Source: Corallococcus soli
GTDB lineage: Bacteria; Myxococcota; Myxococcia; Myxococcales; Myxococcaceae
Length of the DNA stretch: 64,000 nt
Assembly: GCF_014930455.1 (NCBI RefSeq)
Contig: NZ_JAAIYO010000003.1
Span: 1 to 64,000 of the forward strand
Direction of reading: 5' to 3'
Shown: positions 1-8,649 of the stretch, in pieces
How positions within the stretch are numbered: the stretch's first letter is position 1
How the letters are laid out: every line of letters begins with the position of its first letter
Notes under the pieces: model-generated
What the model saw: only the letters and a program-made list of their open reading frames with translations
Database searches by the model: none
What the model was told of the DNA's origin: nothing
Program-made: the position numbers and the translations under genes

Positions 1-1543
1 CTCCGGCGCGCCGCTCACGGATCCGCTGCTGCTCGCGGCGCTCGCCGCCGTCACCTGCCGCTGGGACGCGGAGGGCGGACGGATCGCGATCAGCGCCGAC
101 CCGGGCATCGCGTCGCTCGACTTCCGCTCCAGCGTGGAGGTGCTGTCCGTCACCGGGAGCATCGCGGCCCCGCTGGGCCTGGAGCCTCCGGAGCGGGCCC
201 AGGAAGGGCGCACGTACCTGAGCCGGCTCCGGGCGCCTCGCGCCATGACCGTGGACGTGCAGGTGGACCTGTGGGCGGCTTCGCAGGTGGACCTGGCGTC
301 CATGATGGACACGGTGGCGCTGTCCATCCCCACGCGCGGGCAGATGGTCCTCCGCCCGTCGCTGCTGGGCGCGGACGTGCCGGAGGGCGCCACGAAGCTG
401 CGCCTGCTGACGCGCGGCGAGCCCACCACGCCCGCGTCGCTCGCGCACCTGGAGGCCAGCGACCAGGGGCAGGAGCGGGCTCGCGGGGGACGCGTGGACC
501 TGACGCCGGGCGCGTCATGGGAGCCGGCCTCCGGCGGCCTTCGCCTGTCCGGCACCGGCACCGCCACCGTGCGCGTCCACCCGACGCCCGTGGTGCCTGA
601 CCTCTTCCATCCGGACAATCCGGCCCCGGACGGGCTCGGGCTCTCGCTGGGCCTCCGGGTGGACCCGGGCGCGGCGGACGCCCAGACGCTGCCGGTGTGC
701 GTGCTGCTCGCGCAGGCGCAGCCGGTGCTGCGCCTGGTGCTCAAGTACCTTCAGGCGGGCACGCGGCTCTGGGGCGAGGTGGTGGCCACCGCGACGCTGG
801 CCCGCGAGGGCGGCACCCAGGTGGCGGAGACGCGCTGGCGCCTTCCGGCCGAGCGGCTGGAGGCGGGCGTGGTGCTGCACGCGCGGCTGGAGGCGGGGGA
901 GGGCGTGGTGTGGCTGTCGGTGGATGGCGCGCCGCAGCCGCTGCAGGACGCGGACGCCACGCCCGCGGCCCCCGTCGCGGCGCCGGGCGTCACCGTGGCG
1001 GCCAGCGACATGCTGCTGACGCTGGGCGCGGACACCGGCACGCCGCTGGCGTTCACGGTGGACCACCTGCACCTGTCGGCGGAGCCCGTGGGCCCGTTGG
1101 ATCCGGCGCTGCGCCGCTCCGTCACCGCGCCCTCGCGGCTGCGGCCCGGGGACGTGGTGGTGCTGGGGGATTGCGAGGACGGCTACCGCATTGGCAAGCG
1201 GCGCTTCCAGGCCCTGGCCCTGTCGGTGGACGGCGACGAGGTGACGCTCAGCCGGCCCGTGGAGGGTGGCTGGTCGCGGGGGCGCACCCTGGTGTTCCAG
1301 GACGAGTGCTTCTTCTTCCAGACGCAGCTGCGCCGCAGGGACGACCTCTTGAACCACCTGTACCGCTGCAGCGTGGACTACCGGGTGTCCGCGCTGCTGG
1401 AGGAGCCGAACGCGCGCGCCAGCGCCCGGCTCGTCGAGAAACCCCAGGTGGAGCTGCTGCCTCGGGGCGCGTCGCGCGCCGCGGGCGGCCACCCGGGGAC
1501 GTCTGTCACCGAAGTCGACACCGCCAAGCGCGGGGCCATCTGA
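1..1543 (+). CDS. Beta-rich protein of the CIS operon, 5' end outside the window
   Basis: The reading frame is open from base 2, so the start lies upstream; 513 residues are visible, ending at TGA 1541-1543. A GTG at 134 could be read as a start but the frame continues before it with ordinary coding content. I do not recognise a family. The visible chain is rich in alternating Val/Leu/Gly strands, and roughly residues 190-380 look like a concanavalin/LamG-type beta-sandwich (inference). It lies 16 bases upstream of the sheath gene, in the same orientation, and is therefore probably a structural or tail-end component of the injection system. Confidence 0.75.
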   Translation, partial: SGAPLTDPLLLAALAAVTCRWDAEGGRIAISADPGIASLDFRSSVEVLSVTGSIAAPLGLEPPERAQEGRTYLSRLRAPRAMTVDVQVDLWAASQVDLASMMDTVALSIPTRGQMVLRPSLLGADVPEGATKLRLLTRGEPTTPASLAHLEASDQGQERARGGRVDLTPGASWEPASGGLRLSGTGTATVRVHPTPVVPDLFHPDNPAPDGLGLSLGLRVDPGAADAQTLPVCVLLAQAQPVLRLVLKYLQAGTRLWGEVVATATLAREGGTQVAETRWRLPAERLEAGVVLHARLEAGEGVVWLSVDGAPQPLQDADATPAAPVAAPGVTVAASDMLLTLGADTGTPLAFTVDHLHLSAEPVGPLDPALRRSVTAPSRLRPGDVVVLGDCEDGYRIGKRRFQALALSVDGDEVTLSRPVEGGWSRGRTLVFQDECFFFQTQLRRRDDLLNHLYRCSVDYRVSALLEEPNARASARLVEKPQVELLPRGASRAAGGHPGTSVTEVDTAKRGAI

Positions 1544-1559
1544 AACCAGGAGGACGAAC

Positions 1560-3887
1560 GTGCCAGAGCGATTGCATCCGGGCGTGTATGTCGAAGAGAA
1601 GAGTGCCGGCGCACGCCCCATCGAAGGGGTGGGCACCTCCACGGCGGCGTTCGTCGGGGAGGCCGCGCGCGGCATCCCGGGGATGGCCTGGTTCCTCACC
1701 GGCTTCGCCGAATACGAGCGCGCCTTCGGCGGACACCAGCCCGGAGAGGCGGGCCTGCTCGCCCAGGCGGTGGAGGCGTTCTTCGACTCCGGCGGGCGGC
1801 GCGCCTACGTCGTGCGCGTGCTGCCGTCGGACGCGGCCATCGGTGCCTCCGTGGCCCTGGCCTCGCGCGCGGGCGGCGGCCTCAACGCGCTCACCTTCCT
1901 GGCCCGGGGCGCGGGCGTCTGGTCGGAGTTCCTCCGCGTCCACGTGGCGGACTCCACCAACTTCCCCGGCGAGGCGTTCCGCGTGGACGTCGTCTGGACG
2001 GAGGCCGGGGCCACCCGGACGCTGGAGACCTTCGACGACCTGCGCATGGACCCGTCCGTGGAGGACTACGTCGGCGAGCGCATCAACGACATCTCCCGGT
2101 ACATCCGGATCCGCGACGAGTACCAGGTGAAGCTGGCCGCCTCGCCGTCGGGGACGGTGCTCGTCACCGGGCAGGTGCCCCGGCTCAAGGCCGTCGTGCC
2201 GGCCAGCGGCAAGTACACCCTGTACGACGGCGCGAAGCTCCAGGTCGTGACGTCGGATGCGGCCCAGCCGGACGTGGAGCCCACGGTGCTGGACATCCCC
2301 GTCACGCAGGCGCTGGTGGTCGCCGCCGTGCCGGCCGCGACGTTCAGCAACGGCAAGGTGCTGCTGACCGCCGCGGAGCTCAAGACCTTCCTGGGCAACG
2401 CGGTGAGCGCCGCGGCGCTCACCGGCACCTTCGTCATCGAAGGCACGGACGCGCCGGAGCTCGCGCTCAAGGTGGCCGCCGGCCCCACGCTCTCCATCGC
2501 GAAGCCGGTGGCCCCGGCGACCAGCTACGACCTGGATGCGGAGGACCTGGAGGTCACGCTCGGCGCGCCGGACGGGAACACGGTCGTCCCCATCCCCATC
2601 ACCGCGGCCGACACCTCGGCGGTGACGCCCGAGGAGCTGCGCGCGTCGCTCGCCGCCGCGCTCGCCGGGAAGGTCACGTCGGTGGTCATCGCCTCCGGGG
2701 GAAACATCCTCGTCACCGGCCTGCCCACCGCGGGAGGCACCACCACGCTCGCATCGAGCGGCACCGGCATCACCGGCACGCCCACCGCTGGCTCCGCGGG
2801 GCTGACGTCGGGGAACCAAGACGGCCTCGTGCTGTCCATCTCCGAAACGCTCCAGCCCACGGTGCCGCCCATGCTGCGGCAGCTGGGCTTCCCGCCGCGC
2901 GCCCGGGGCTACGCAGCGAACTCGCCCGCCAACCCGCTGGTGCGCCCGGTGATCATCACCAACGTGCGCCTGCTGGGCGGCAGCGACGGCAGCACGGCGC
3001 TGGACACCTCCGACTTCGCGGGTGACGTCAAGGCGCGCACCGGCCTGCACGCGCTGGACGGGGAGGACATCAACCTGGTGGCGCTGCCGGGCAAGAACGA
3101 GGTCGCGTACATCTCCGCCGGCATTGCGTACTGCGACAACCGGGGGGACTGCCTGTTCCTGGCGGACGGCCCCGGCGGCGTGGACAAGGACTTCGCCGTC
3201 GCCCCGGACGACGCCAAGCAGTTCATCGAAGGCCTGCCGTCGCGTTCCAAGAACTCCGCCATGTTCTACCCGTGGATCCGCGTGGTGGATCCGGTGGGCG
3301 TGGGCCGCAACCCCACGCGGCTCGTCCCGCCGTCGGGCCACGTCGCGGGCCTCTTCGCGCGCACGGACAACACGCGCGGCGTGTGGAAGGCGCCCGCGGG
3401 CATCGAGGCGTCAATCTCCGAGGCGCTGGGGCTCCAGTACCCGGTCATCGACAGGGAGCAGGACATCCTCAACCCGGTGCACCTCAACTGCCTGCGCCAG
3501 TTCCCCGGGGTGGGCATCGTGTCGTGGGGTTCGCGCACGCTGTCGCCGGATCCGGAGTGGCGCTACATCCCGGTGCGCCGCACCGCGCTCTTCCTCAAGG
3601 AGTCGCTGCGGCGCGGCCTGCGCTGGGCGGTGTTCGAGCCCAACGACGAGGACCTCTGGAGCCGCATCCGCAACGCCATCCAGGCCTTCATGCTGGGCCT
3701 GTACCGCCAGGGGGCCTTCCAGGGCGCCACGCCGGAGGAGGCCTTCAGCGTGGTGTGCGACCGGAGCACCAACCCGCAGGAGAACGTGGACGCGGGCATC
3801 GTCACCGCGCAGGTGTCCTTCGCGCCGCTGAAGCCCGCGGAGTTCGTGGTCCTCGAAATCAGCCAGCAAAGCCAGCTGGTCGCCTGA
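1560..3887 (+). CDS. Contractile tail sheath protein
   Basis: The 775-residue product forms the contractile outer cylinder that drives the inner tube outward. The C-terminal 200 residues carry the sheath signature: a run starting FLKESLRRGLRWAVFEPND, then LYRQGAFQG and the CDRSTNPQENVDAG segment. This is typical of Afp2-4/phage sheath C-terminal domains. The N-terminus (PERLHPGVYVEE) is also the usual sheath start. GTG at 1560 is supported by AGGAGG at 1548-1553. Most sheaths are 350-500 residues; here about residues 180-430 form an additional Ala/Thr/Val-rich beta insertion. It is the only sheath gene in the window, whereas Afp/PVC-type systems have two or three. Confidence 0.95.
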   Translation: MPERLHPGVYVEEKSAGARPIEGVGTSTAAFVGEAARGIPGMAWFLTGFAEYERAFGGHQPGEAGLLAQAVEAFFDSGGRRAYVVRVLPSDAAIGASVALASRAGGGLNALTFLARGAGVWSEFLRVHVADSTNFPGEAFRVDVVWTEAGATRTLETFDDLRMDPSVEDYVGERINDISRYIRIRDEYQVKLAASPSGTVLVTGQVPRLKAVVPASGKYTLYDGAKLQVVTSDAAQPDVEPTVLDIPVTQALVVAAVPAATFSNGKVLLTAAELKTFLGNAVSAAALTGTFVIEGTDAPELALKVAAGPTLSIAKPVAPATSYDLDAEDLEVTLGAPDGNTVVPIPITAADTSAVTPEELRASLAAALAGKVTSVVIASGGNILVTGLPTAGGTTTLASSGTGITGTPTAGSAGLTSGNQDGLVLSISETLQPTVPPMLRQLGFPPRARGYAANSPANPLVRPVIITNVRLLGGSDGSTALDTSDFAGDVKARTGLHALDGEDINLVALPGKNEVAYISAGIAYCDNRGDCLFLADGPGGVDKDFAVAPDDAKQFIEGLPSRSKNSAMFYPWIRVVDPVGVGRNPTRLVPPSGHVAGLFARTDNTRGVWKAPAGIEASISEALGLQYPVIDREQDILNPVHLNCLRQFPGVGIVSWGSRTLSPDPEWRYIPVRRTALFLKESLRRGLRWAVFEPNDEDLWSRIRNAIQAFMLGLYRQGAFQGATPEEAFSVVCDRSTNPQENVDAGIVTAQVSFAPLKPAEFVVLEISQQSQLVA

Positions 3888-4450
3888 TGACGACCCCCGT
3901 TCCCGCCAACGCGCGCAACCCGCTGCGGACCTTCCGCTTCCGCATCCGCATGGACACGTCCGCCGCCGGTGACTACGTGGCGGGCGTGCGCTCCGTGTCC
4001 GGCCTGTCCGTCCACGTGGGCGCCTACGAGGTGTGGGAGGGCGGCAACAACCTGCACCGCTACGCCCAGCCCCACAAGGTGAACTGGGAGCCCATCGTCC
4101 TGGAGCAGGGCCTGGCGGTGGACGACACGCTGGAGCGCTGGGCGCGCGCGGTGCTGGAGTTCGCGCGCACCGGCAAGGCCCCCGGTGAGGCGGTGAAGCG
4201 CGACGTCTTCATCGACCTGTGGGACGGGTTCGCCCATCCCACCGAGGTCCCGGTGCCGGGGCCGGCGGACGCGCGCATCCGCAGCTTCCACGTCCACAAC
4301 GCGTGGGTGAGCAAGTACCACGCCCTGCCCAAGCTGGACGCGATGGCGGGGGAGGTGGCGCTGATGACGCTGGAGCTCACCCACGAGGGCTGGGAGCCGG
4401 TGCCCCGTCCGCCGCCCACGAAGCCGGCGCCGTCCACATCGCCCGCCTGA
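3887..4450 (+). CDS. Tail tube protein 1 (gp19-like)
   Basis: The 187-residue product belongs to the phage tail region/gp19-like tube family (TIGR02241-like). It shows the N-terminal NPLRTFRFRIRMD strand, the VSGLSVHVGAYEVWEGG turn that follows it, and a C-terminal strand with the FHVHNAWVSKY and ELTHEGWEPV motifs shared with the next gene. It should polymerise into the rigid inner tube beneath the sheath. ATG 3887 overlaps the sheath stop (ATGA), implying translational coupling. The last 15 residues are a Pro-rich tail absent from the second tube protein. Confidence 0.9.
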   Translation: MTTPVPANARNPLRTFRFRIRMDTSAAGDYVAGVRSVSGLSVHVGAYEVWEGGNNLHRYAQPHKVNWEPIVLEQGLAVDDTLERWARAVLEFARTGKAPGEAVKRDVFIDLWDGFAHPTEVPVPGPADARIRSFHVHNAWVSKYHALPKLDAMAGEVALMTLELTHEGWEPVPRPPPTKPAPSTSPA

Positions 4451-4476
4451 CGTCTTCTTCCTTCGAGGAGCCCGCC

Positions 4477-4968
4477 ATGCCCCGATTCGTCGAATCCACG
4501 AAGCGTGACCCCTACCGGAACTTCAACTTCCGCGTGCTGCTCAACAACGTCGAGGTGTACGCGTGCCGGAAGATCTCCGGCCTCACCGGCACCGTGGAGG
4601 TCGTGAAGTTCCGCTCCGGCAACAGCGTCAGCTCCGTGGACGAGCTGTCCCCCGGCCGCACGCACTTCGAGCCCGTCACGCTGGAGGCCGGGCTCACCAA
4701 CGACACGGCCTTCCAGGACTGGGCCACGCAGCTCATCCGCCACGAGGCCTCCCCCGGGCTGCGCGCGGTGGAGCCCGACTACCGGCGCACCGTCGAAATC
4801 CTCGTCTACGACCTGGACCACAACAAGGTCGTGAAGAAGTTCATCCTCCACAACGCGTGGTGCTCGAAGTTCACCGCGATGTCGGAGCTGGCCGCGGAGG
4901 CGAACGAGATCCTCGTGGAGATCGTGGAGCTGCAGCACGAGGGCTTCACCATCGAGCAGGTGGCCTGA
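4477..4968 (+). CDS. Tail tube protein 2 (gp19-like)
   Basis: The 163-residue product is a second gp19-like tube protein. It has the DPYRNFNFRVLLNNVEV start, the KISGLTGTVEVVKFRSGN segment, and the FILHNAWCSKF and ELQHEGFTIEQV C-terminal strands. ATG 4477 follows a GAGGAG ribosome-binding sequence at 4465-4470. By analogy with Afp1/Afp5, one of the two tube genes probably makes the bulk tube and the other the adaptor ring next to the baseplate; which is which cannot be told from sequence alone. Confidence 0.9.
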   Translation: MPRFVESTKRDPYRNFNFRVLLNNVEVYACRKISGLTGTVEVVKFRSGNSVSSVDELSPGRTHFEPVTLEAGLTNDTAFQDWATQLIRHEASPGLRAVEPDYRRTVEILVYDLDHNKVVKKFILHNAWCSKFTAMSELAAEANEILVEIVELQHEGFTIEQVA

Positions 4969-4969
4969 C

Positions 4970-5845
4970 GTGCTGTCCGGGCCCGCCAGCACCGTGCTGC
5001 TGCCGCACGGCCTCTTCGACGAGGACGGCCGCTGCCACCGGCTGGCGGAGCTGCGTCCGCTCACCGGTCGCGAGGAGTGGGCGCTGGCCGACGCGGGTAA
5101 TCACCCGGACCCGCGCGCCGTGAGCGCGCTGCTCGCCGCGTGCCTGGGGCGGCTGGGGGACTTCCCGTCCGTGGATGCCCCGCTCGCGGCGGCGCTCACG
5201 CGGGGAGACCGGCACCACCTGGCCCTGCACCTGCGGGCCCGGCTGTACGGGGACCGCCTGACGCTGGTGGCGCGCTGCCCTTCGCCGGGCTGTGGCGCGA
5301 TGGCGGACGTGGACGTGCGCCTGTCCGCGCTGGCGCCGGAGCGGCCGGACGCGGCGCCGGAGGTCCTGCGCGTGGCGCTGCCGGAGGGGCCCGCGGAAGT
5401 GCGCGAGCCGACGGGCGAGGACGACGCGGTGCTGGCTCGGGCGGAGGGCTCGCGCGAGGAGCGGTCCGCGCTCCTGTGGTCGCGGCTGGTGGAGGTGGCG
5501 GGGCAGCCGCTGTCGCCGGAGGGGTGGAGGGCGTTGCCGGCGCGCTCGCGGCACGCGGTGGCGCTGGCGCTGGCGGAGGGCACTACGGCGCCGGACCTGG
5601 GGCTCGTGGCGCGCTGTCCCCGGTGCGAGGCGTGGCTGGAGCTGGAGCTGGAGCCGTTCGCGCTGCTGGCGCGCGAGCTGCGCGGCGGGGCGGCGCGGCT
5701 GGAGACGGAGGTGCACGTCCTGGCCTTCCACTACCACTGGTCGGAGACGGACATCCTGGCCCTGCCGCGCGCGCGGCGGTGGCGCTACCTGGAGCTGCTG
5801 CGCCGAGAGCTGGACGGCCGTCCGCTGGTGGATGGCTGGAGCTGA
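4970..5845 (+). CDS. T4 gp26-like baseplate hub chaperone
   Basis: The 291-residue product resembles the T4-type baseplate hub assembly chaperone family (gp26-like) found between tube and hub genes of CIS clusters. The most recognisable part is the C-terminal FHYHWSETDILALPRARRWRYLELL helix pair. Two paired-cysteine knuckles (CPSPGC near residue 104 and CPRC near residue 217) suggest bound zinc. GTG 4970 starts directly after the preceding stop. The family assignment rests on the C-terminal motif and the gene order. Confidence 0.65.
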   Translation: MLSGPASTVLLPHGLFDEDGRCHRLAELRPLTGREEWALADAGNHPDPRAVSALLAACLGRLGDFPSVDAPLAAALTRGDRHHLALHLRARLYGDRLTLVARCPSPGCGAMADVDVRLSALAPERPDAAPEVLRVALPEGPAEVREPTGEDDAVLARAEGSREERSALLWSRLVEVAGQPLSPEGWRALPARSRHAVALALAEGTTAPDLGLVARCPRCEAWLELELEPFALLARELRGGAARLETEVHVLAFHYHWSETDILALPRARRWRYLELLRRELDGRPLVDGWS

Positions 5846-5863
5846 CGAGAGGACCCACACGCC

Positions 5864-6079
5864 ATGGCCCCACCCCCCGTGCATGGACAGGTCGGACTCA
5901 CCCGCCGCGAGCTGGAGCGCGAACTCGCGTGGATGCTGCGCAGCGTCCCGGACGACCCCCGGGAGCTGGTGAAGCTGTTCACCCAGACGATGGTGTCGCT
6001 GCTGGACAAGAACAACGAAGCCATTGCCCGGAGCCTCGCGCAGCGTGAGGCGTCCGGGGGCATCCGGAGCAACGGATGA
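5864..6079 (+). CDS. Small helical CIS protein, unknown
   Basis: The 71-residue product is mostly helical (RRELERELAWMLRSV, then ELVKLFTQTMVSLLDKNNEAIARSL). I do not recognise it. It occupies the place where many CIS clusters have a small gene between the baseplate chaperone and the Afp7-like protein. Its stop overlaps the next start (ATGA at 6076), so it is very likely translated with the hub genes. Confidence 0.7.
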   Translation: MAPPPVHGQVGLTRRELERELAWMLRSVPDDPRELVKLFTQTMVSLLDKNNEAIARSLAQREASGGIRSNG

Positions 6080-6804
6080 CGCGCAACCTGGAGCCGTCCC
6101 TCCTCGCGTTCGACCAGCAGCTCGCCCGGGGCATGCTGGTGACGCTGCCGCAGACGGCCGAAGACCCGAAGTCCGAGCCGAGCGTGCGCGCGCTGCGCTT
6201 CCAGTACAACCCGGAGACGGTGACGCGCACGCGCGCGGGGCAGTGGGAGATCAAGCCCGGCAAGACGCCCGAGCAGACGAAGGTCCTCACCGACGGACAG
6301 CGCGGCGGCGGGCTGCATGCCAAGAGCGAGACCATTGCGCTGAAGCTCATCTTCGACGTGACGGAGGCGCTGCTGCGCGACCGCGAGTGGGCGGGCACGT
6401 CCGGGGTGCTGCCGGAGCTGGCCATCCTGGAGGGGATGGCGCTGGGCAAGGACCAGACGGGCGAGGAGGAGAAGAAGCCCGCGACGAAGCTGGTGTCGCT
6501 CAACCCCACGGAGCTGCTGCTGCTGTTGGGGCCGCGCAAGTTCCCGGTGGTCATCACCGGGATGACCATCGTGGAGCAGCGCTTCGACACGGGGCTGTAC
6601 CCGCTGCGCGCGGAGGTGGACCTGCGCATGCGCATCCTGGAGGTGGGGGAGAACGCGGCCAACAGCAAGGTGGCGCAGGCCTTCAAGAACCTGAGGGACC
6701 AGCGGCGTGAGATGGAGGACCTGGCGGCGGTGAAGGGCGCGGACGCGCAGACCCTCATCGCCCAGGCGCTGGAGCCCGGGCTCAAGTCGAACGGCACCGT
6801 CTGA
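6076..6804 (+). CDS. CIS tube/hub adaptor, Afp7 N-terminal type
   Basis: The 242-residue product carries the RFQYNPETVTRTRAGQWE signature near residues 41-60, typical of the N-terminal domain of contractile-injection-system tube proteins of the Afp7 group. It also has the LNPTELLLLLGPRKFPVVITGM core near 140-160. In other systems this domain is fused to a LysM domain; here the LysM part is the next, separate gene. The last 40 residues are a charged helix. It probably connects the spike hub with the tube. Confidence 0.85.
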   Translation: MTRNLEPSLLAFDQQLARGMLVTLPQTAEDPKSEPSVRALRFQYNPETVTRTRAGQWEIKPGKTPEQTKVLTDGQRGGGLHAKSETIALKLIFDVTEALLRDREWAGTSGVLPELAILEGMALGKDQTGEEEKKPATKLVSLNPTELLLLLGPRKFPVVITGMTIVEQRFDTGLYPLRAEVDLRMRILEVGENAANSKVAQAFKNLRDQRREMEDLAAVKGADAQTLIAQALEPGLKSNGTV

Positions 6805-6809
6805 CGGCC

Positions 6810-7088
6810 ATGAGCGACCCCTCTTCCCGGAACAAGGACCTGCCCACGTACGCGGTGCCCCTGGGCGCGGGCGGCGCCACGGTGTCGCTGTACGTGCCGC
6901 GCGTGGCCCCCCGTCAGCCCACGTCCCTCCTGCACAAGGTGGCGGCGGGGGACCGCCTGGACCTGCTCGCGCAGCGCTACTTCAGCGACCCGTTCCAGGC
7001 GTGGCGCATCGTGGATGCCAACCCCACCTTCGAGCCCGAGGCGCTCCTGGAGCCGGGCACGGTGCTCTTCATCCCGGAGAAGCCCTGA
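6810..7088 (+). CDS. LysM domain protein of the tail hub
   Basis: The 92-residue product is essentially one LysM module: LLHKVAAGDRLDLLAQRYF near residues 36-54, then WRIVDANP and a closing LEPGTVLFIPE strand. LysM modules are a constant part of phage tail X/gp53-like baseplate proteins. Together with the previous gene it corresponds to a split Afp7. ATG at 6810 lies 5 bases after the previous stop, and its stop overlaps the next ATG. Confidence 0.88.
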   Translation: MSDPSSRNKDLPTYAVPLGAGGATVSLYVPRVAPRQPTSLLHKVAAGDRLDLLAQRYFSDPFQAWRIVDANPTFEPEALLEPGTVLFIPEKP

Positions 7089-8275
7089 TGGCGGAGCAGC
7101 GCGCGGCGTTCCTCCAACTGTGGATCGACGGGCAGCCGATGACGGATGCCCGGGGCCGGGTGACGCGCCTGGAGGTGGACGAGCGCACCGACGACGCGTC
7201 GTCCTTCCACCTGTCGCTGGACATGTCGCCCACGGACGCCGGGGACTGGGACGCGCTGGCGGACGGGCGCTTCCAGCTGCTCAAGCGCATCACCATCAGC
7301 TTCGGGCTGGGCCTGCCGGACAGCGAGGCGCCGGACGTGGAGGAGGTGGTGTTCGACGGCTACATCACCGCGGTGGAGCCCTGCTTCGGACCGTCGCGGG
7401 TGCCGGACTCGTCGCTGGAGCTGTACGGCCTGGACGCGTCGTGCCTGATGCACCTGGAGGAGCGCACGCGGTCGTTCAGCGGCATGTCCGACGCGGGCAT
7501 CGCGCGGCAGCTCTACGGTGAATACGGCTTCGCGCTGGACGTGCAGGAGACGGCGCCGGTGCGCGACGCGACGCGCGCGGTGGTGCTCCAGCGCGGCACG
7601 GACGCGGCGCTCCTCCGGTGGCTCGCGCGGCGCAACGGCTACGAGGCCTTCGTGGAGCGCAAGCCCGGCCCGGTGGGCGCGGGCGCCAACGCCGCGGCGG
7701 AGTGCGTGGGCCACTTCCACCTGCCCCGGCCGGAGGGCGCGAAGCAGCCGGACCTGTCGCTGCTGCCGCGCTCCACGCCGTCCGTCATCGAGCTCAAGGC
7801 GCGCTGGGAGAGCCACCGGCCCACGGAGCTGCGGGGCGCGCACATCGACGAGCGCACCCGGCGCATCCGCTCCGCCACGGTGTCCGCGCCGCGCTTCCCG
7901 CGCATGGGGAGCACCAGCCGCGCGGACATCCTCAAGGCCCGGATGGCCGCGGTGCTGCCCAAGCGCTCGGACCTGACGGCGGTGGGCCTGCAGTACGTGG
8001 ACGTGCCGCACGACGTGCCGGAGGTGGAGAACCTGGCGTGGGCGGACTACCGCGAGGCGGACTGGCTGGCGGAGGCGAGCGGCACGGTGCAGGGCCTGCG
8101 CTACGCGCGCATCCTTCGGTCGCGGCGCCCGGTGGGGCTCGTGGGGGCGGGCAAGCTGATGGACGGCACCTGGTACGTGCGGGGCGCGCGCCACCGCTGG
8201 GTGTGGGCGGCGGCCCTGGCCCGCTACGAAGTGGACGTGGACCTGGCGCGCAACGCGCTCAACGGGGTGGCGTGA
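7088..8275 (+). CDS. Phage late control D (gp27/VgrG-N-like) hub protein
   Basis: The 395-residue product matches the late-control gene D family, the trimeric hub that carries the spike. Diagnostic stretches are VTRLEVDERTDDASSFHLSL (residues 22-41), the VVFDGYITAVEP turn, SMSDAGIARQLYGEYGF-like spacing and LRWLARRNGYEAFVE near residue 180. It lacks a gp5 OB-fold/needle; that is encoded separately at 26841. ATG 7088 overlaps the LysM stop and is preferred over in-frame codons inside the LysM gene. Confidence 0.88.
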   Translation: MAEQRAAFLQLWIDGQPMTDARGRVTRLEVDERTDDASSFHLSLDMSPTDAGDWDALADGRFQLLKRITISFGLGLPDSEAPDVEEVVFDGYITAVEPCFGPSRVPDSSLELYGLDASCLMHLEERTRSFSGMSDAGIARQLYGEYGFALDVQETAPVRDATRAVVLQRGTDAALLRWLARRNGYEAFVERKPGPVGAGANAAAECVGHFHLPRPEGAKQPDLSLLPRSTPSVIELKARWESHRPTELRGAHIDERTRRIRSATVSAPRFPRMGSTSRADILKARMAAVLPKRSDLTAVGLQYVDVPHDVPEVENLAWADYREADWLAEASGTVQGLRYARILRSRRPVGLVGAGKLMDGTWYVRGARHRWVWAAALARYEVDVDLARNALNGVA

Positions 8276-8649
8276 TGGGGCGCGGCCTGCACTTCCCCTT
8301 CCAGTTGGGAGACCTGGGGACGCCCCGCACCGTGGGGCCCGCGCAGGTCATCCGCCAGCAACTGGAGCAGCTGCTGTTCACGCTGCCCGGCGAGCGGGTG
8401 AACCGTCCCCGCTTCGGGTGCGGCGTGCAGAAGATGGTGTTCGGCGCGGCGAGCCCGGAGGCCGCCGCCGCGGCCGAGTACATCATCCGCCTCAACGTGC
8501 AGGAGTTCATGCGCGAGCAGGTGCGGCTGGACGCGGTGAAGGTGACCGCCGAGGACGCCACGCTCTACGTGGACATCCTCTACACGCTGCTGGCGACGGG
8601 CGAGGAGCACGCGGAGCTGTTCCGCCGGCCGCTGGAGGCGCCTCCGTGA
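8275..8649 (+). CDS. GPW/gp25 family baseplate wedge protein
   Basis: The 124-residue product is a gp25-like wedge component. It has the VGPAQVIRQQLEQLLFTLPGERVNRPRFG segment (read at residues 19-47), in which the PGER-x-x-x-P-x-FG motif is the family hallmark. A C-terminal DATLYVDILYTL strand follows. gp25 proteins trigger sheath polymerisation at the baseplate. Start ATG 8275 overlaps the hub stop. Confidence 0.93.
   Translation: MGRGLHFPFQLGDLGTPRTVGPAQVIRQQLEQLLFTLPGERVNRPRFGCGVQKMVFGAASPEAAAAAEYIIRLNVQEFMREQVRLDAVKVTAEDATLYVDILYTLLATGEEHAELFRRPLEAPP

Noticed and set aside
1893-1935. Second metal-binding motif in the giant toxin candidate (residues 1893-1935, EEGLHLLQ)
   Set aside because: It lacks the HExxH order and a third ligand; coordinates given are residues, and only the C-terminal HESRH is supported.
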